A DNA stretch of 64,000 nt from Glandiceps talaboti (Eukaryota > Hemichordata > Enteropneusta > Spengelidae). Positions 61,581 through 64,000 of the stretch are shown in pieces. The notes beneath the pieces are model-generated. The model ran no database searches. It was not told the DNA's origin and saw only the letters and a list, made by a program, of their open reading frames with translations. Both the position numbers and the translations under genes were made by a program. The first letter of the stretch is position 1. Every line of letters starts with the position of its first letter. The stretch lies in NCBI RefSeq assembly GCF_964340395.1, contig NC_135557.1:721646-785645 (forward strand), in the 5' to 3' direction.

Positions 61581-62154
61581 GTACAAGTCTCTCTGTAAAT
61601 ATACAAAAAAAAGTTGTAATGTTATATATAGTGGCCACAACAATATTATGCTGTGCTATTATAAAACATTCAAGAAGTTCAAAATAATGATTTAATTGAA
61701 ATGGAGATAAGATTTCATTATTTTAGAGAAAGGGATTGGGGAGACGTTATTCTCCCCTTTTTTCTGTCCTTCATCTAAATAAATCAGAACTCATGAACTC
61801 ATTCCCGGCTCTACTGGTCAACTATCCCTAAAATCCCTTCGATATCAGATTTAAAATCATGAACTACTACCTATAGTGAACAGCTCACTAAATCATGCAC
61901 ATCCTCGAAAACGCCACTAAATTGAATACTGTATCTTGGTGAAGAATAGAAAATCACTGTAATGATATGAAAAGGGGCTGCAGTACTCAAACATTGATGG
62001 TATAAGTCAAATCAATTCATTCAGTGGCGGCGAATCTCACAAATTCAATGTAAATTTCACGCAAACACATACTTTCTAGTATATTTTGTCGAATTGCACA
62101 GTATCCCCAGCAACTTGCAAAAATATAACAAAACTCCACTAAGAATTACACAGT
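61581..62154 (+). other. Unassigned intronic sequence
   Basis: AT-rich, no exon or repeat recognised. Confidence 0.5.
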
Positions 62155-62420
62155 GTACATTCATTCATTCATTCATTTATTCATCCATCCAACCATCCAT
62201 TAATTAATTAATTAATTAATTAATTAATTAATTTGTTCGTTCATTCATTCATTCATTCATCCATCCATTAATTAATTAGTTCGTTCAAATGAATGGAATC
62301 CACCCATCTATTAACTAATTAATTCATTCATTCATTTGTTCATTCATTTGTTCATTCATTCATTCATTCATTTATCCATCCATTTCTTTGTTCGTTAATT
62401 CGTTTGTTTGTTCAATCATT
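62155..62420 (+). repeat. Compound (ATTC)n / (ATTA)n / (ATCC)n microsatellite
   Basis: Imperfect tetranucleotide runs of CATT, CATC and TTAA, interrupted by short unique stretches. Confidence 0.93.
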
Positions 62421-62435
62421 CTCACACTCCCTCAT

Positions 62436-62670
62436 CATATACATACATACATACATACATACATACATACATACTACATACATACTACATACATACTACA
62501 TACATACATACATACATATATACATACATACATACATACATACATACATACATACATACATACATACATACATACATACATACATACATACATACATACA
62601 TACATACATACTACATACATACTACATACATACATACATACATACATACATACATACATACATACATACA

Positions 62671-62730
<60 letters not shown>
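62436..62730 (+). repeat. (ACAT)n microsatellite
   Basis: About 295 bp of ATAC/ACAT repeats with regularly spaced CTACATAC interruptions. Open frames of the type YIHT are by-products of the repeat. Confidence 0.97.
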
Positions 62731-62732
<2 letters not shown>

Positions 62733-62914
62733 GCGGATTGATTGAAATAATAATAACTTGGTTAATTGTTCAATTAATTATCATATTAATCAATTCAATT
62801 AATGCTTTTTAAATCTACTTTCGTTTGACGTGATGTTTTTGCAATCTTGTATTTCTTTATCCAAATAACCCATTTTTTAGGGTCGAAGGACGGACCCTCC
62901 TTAATGTAATTTTT

Positions 62915-63118
62915 AATTACAAATTTCGGTAATTTTATAAATTTTTTTGCTGAAATTTATTACAAATATCGGCAATTTTTATTACATTTGTCGTTCATAC
63001 AAATTATTACAAATTTCGGCAATTATTACAAATGTCGGTTTTATTACATGAAAAACGTGATTTTTATTACAAATATCGGCGTTATTACAAATTTCGGCAA
63101 TTATTACAAATGTCGGTT
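62915..63118 (+). repeat. TTATTACAAAT..CGGCAAT motif, cluster 2
   Basis: At least eight imperfect copies. The pair ATTACAAATTTCGGCAATT and ATTACAAATGTCGG appears twice, at about 63,004-63,040 and 63,081-63,117, showing a local duplication of about 77 bp. Confidence 0.85.
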
Positions 63119-63125
63119 GTACAAC

Positions 63126-63187
63126 GCCCCCCCCCCCCAAAAAAAACAAAAACAAACAAAAAACAAAAAAACAAAACAAAAAAAACC
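63126..63187 (+). repeat. Poly-C run followed by A-rich CAAAA tract
   Basis: Twelve C bases, then about 45 bp of A with scattered C. Low complexity. Confidence 0.93.
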
Positions 63188-63373
63188 CCTCCAACATAGG
63201 TATTTTTTTGTTCATTGGAGTCTACTGAATGACCAACAAAATGTTAACAGTGAAAACTTTGGGATGCACTACCTGTTTGGCCTCAATTTCAAACTACATG
63301 TGCGTCATGGAATGCCGTCGAAAGGTTGAGGGTAGGGGTAACACATTCTCCTCCATACGACACATGCAAGCAC

Positions 63374-63496
63374 GGACTGTATTATCCAATATATATTTGT
63401 AAAGCTTGGGAAATTTCCTTTCTAATGATATAATGTTTGCCTTATGGACTGTATTACCCCATCTATATTTGGAAAGCTTAGGAAATTTCCATTTTA
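63374..63496 (+). repeat. 72-bp direct duplication
   Basis: GGACTGTATTATCC at 63,374 and GGACTGTATTACCC at 63,446 start two copies that also share AAAGCTTGGGAAATTTCC / AAAGCTTAGGAAATTTCC. Confidence 0.88.
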
Positions 63497-63540
63497 GCAC
63501 AACTGAACTGAAGGTTCAATAGTGCTATAGGCATGGCAAA

Positions 63541-63541
63541 G

Positions 63542-63576
<35 letters not shown>

Positions 63577-63580
63577 GTGG

Positions 63581-63610
<30 letters not shown>
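63541..63610 (+). repeat. (GTCT)n then (GT)n microsatellite
   Basis: About eight GTCT units (63,543-63,575), then a run of GT to 63,610. Confidence 0.97.
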
Positions 63611-63613
<3 letters not shown>

Positions 63614-64000
63614 CGTACGTAAAATTACATAAAAACTTTCCATTCTTTTTTTAAATAACATGATCTGATAATATAAAGGGTATTTGTTAATTCAGTTGAA
63701 TGAGCTGAACAAGAAAAAGTAGGTTAACAATGAATATTTGAAGGTTATTAATGGTTCCTCCCCCCCCCCCCATTAAAACCAATATAAGCTATTATTTTGA
63801 AATACCGACGGTAGGGGGTAGGGGTAAATTATCTTCTTCTGTGCTTTTTATTCAGCATCTTAGGAGCATACTAATACATTTTCCTGATTGCTAGAACACG
63901 TCTTTACAGGAAATATACTTTCTCTTAATAAATAGCTTGTAATGTTGATATACATGCTAAAAATGTCAGATTTCAGGAAAATATCCAAAGATTGTAGAAG
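63611..64000 (+). other. Unassigned intronic sequence at the window end
   Basis: AT-rich with one poly-C run near 63,759-63,770. No exon recognised. AG dinucleotides near 63,971-63,978 lack a pyrimidine tract, so I do not call an acceptor there. Confidence 0.5.

Noticed and set aside
62388-62812. YIHT/HTYI and MYVC repeat frames
   Set aside because: Translation of an (ACAT)n microsatellite.
62982-63329. Open frames across the TTATTACAAAT cluster and the poly-C/poly-A tract
   Set aside because: They are made of repeat motif and low-complexity translation, with no conserved feature.
63960-64000. Possible next exon of the CCDC191-like gene at the window end
   Set aside because: AG sites are present but lack a pyrimidine tract. 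One choice gives an early stop and the other yields too few residues to judge.

Overview
This is a eukaryotic, almost certainly metazoan, genomic window. Two short internal exons lie in an AT-rich landscape of tandem repeats and decayed transposons. The evidence for a eukaryote is spliced, frame-compatible exons, a 5'-truncated non-LTR retrotransposon, a hAT-type transposase relic, a Helentron-like repeat with internal tandem cores, long minisatellites and many microsatellites. The repeat mixture resembles marine invertebrates (mollusc, other lophotrochozoan or invertebrate deuterostome). The sequence alone does not settle the species.

Layout. Positions 1-40,757 are one continuous array of a 19-bp unit (roughly 2,150 units). 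It is internally reshuffled by multi-kb duplications that keep constant offsets (4,807; 4,978; 2,739 bp). About 110 bp after it lies a 102-bp coding exon (40,866-40,967). The next exon in the same phase is at 56,192-56,488. The 15.2-kb intron between them has a GC-AG boundary. It holds a Helentron-like element with 151-bp core repeats (41,354-42,326), a hAT transposase relic broken by an 83-bp near-perfect hairpin (42,950-43,415), and a 24-bp minisatellite split by a 2.57-kb insertion (44,145-48,936). Further along are a 2.3-kb segment with inverted ends (49,942-52,249) and a three-layer nest: a 30-bp minisatellite containing a second Helentron-like copy, which contains a truncated LINE (52,819-56,050). 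About 50 bp after the second exon a 15-bp GATA-rich array runs 4.3 kb (56,540-60,885). The last 3 kb are AT-rich intron with microsatellites and a dispersed TTATTACAAAT..CGGCAAT motif.

The two exons join without frame change into a charged coiled coil followed by three 31-residue Sfi1-like repeats. This is most like CCDC191 (KIAA1407), a coiled-coil protein. It is the only gene I can support, and it runs off both ends of the window. Long open frames inside the 24-bp and 15-bp arrays exist only because those unit lengths are multiples of three, and they are not annotated as genes. I see no prokaryotic-type operon, CRISPR array, rRNA or tRNA. The notable content is structural: satellite arrays pressed against exons, higher-order repeats, and insertions whose target sites can be rebuilt exactly.
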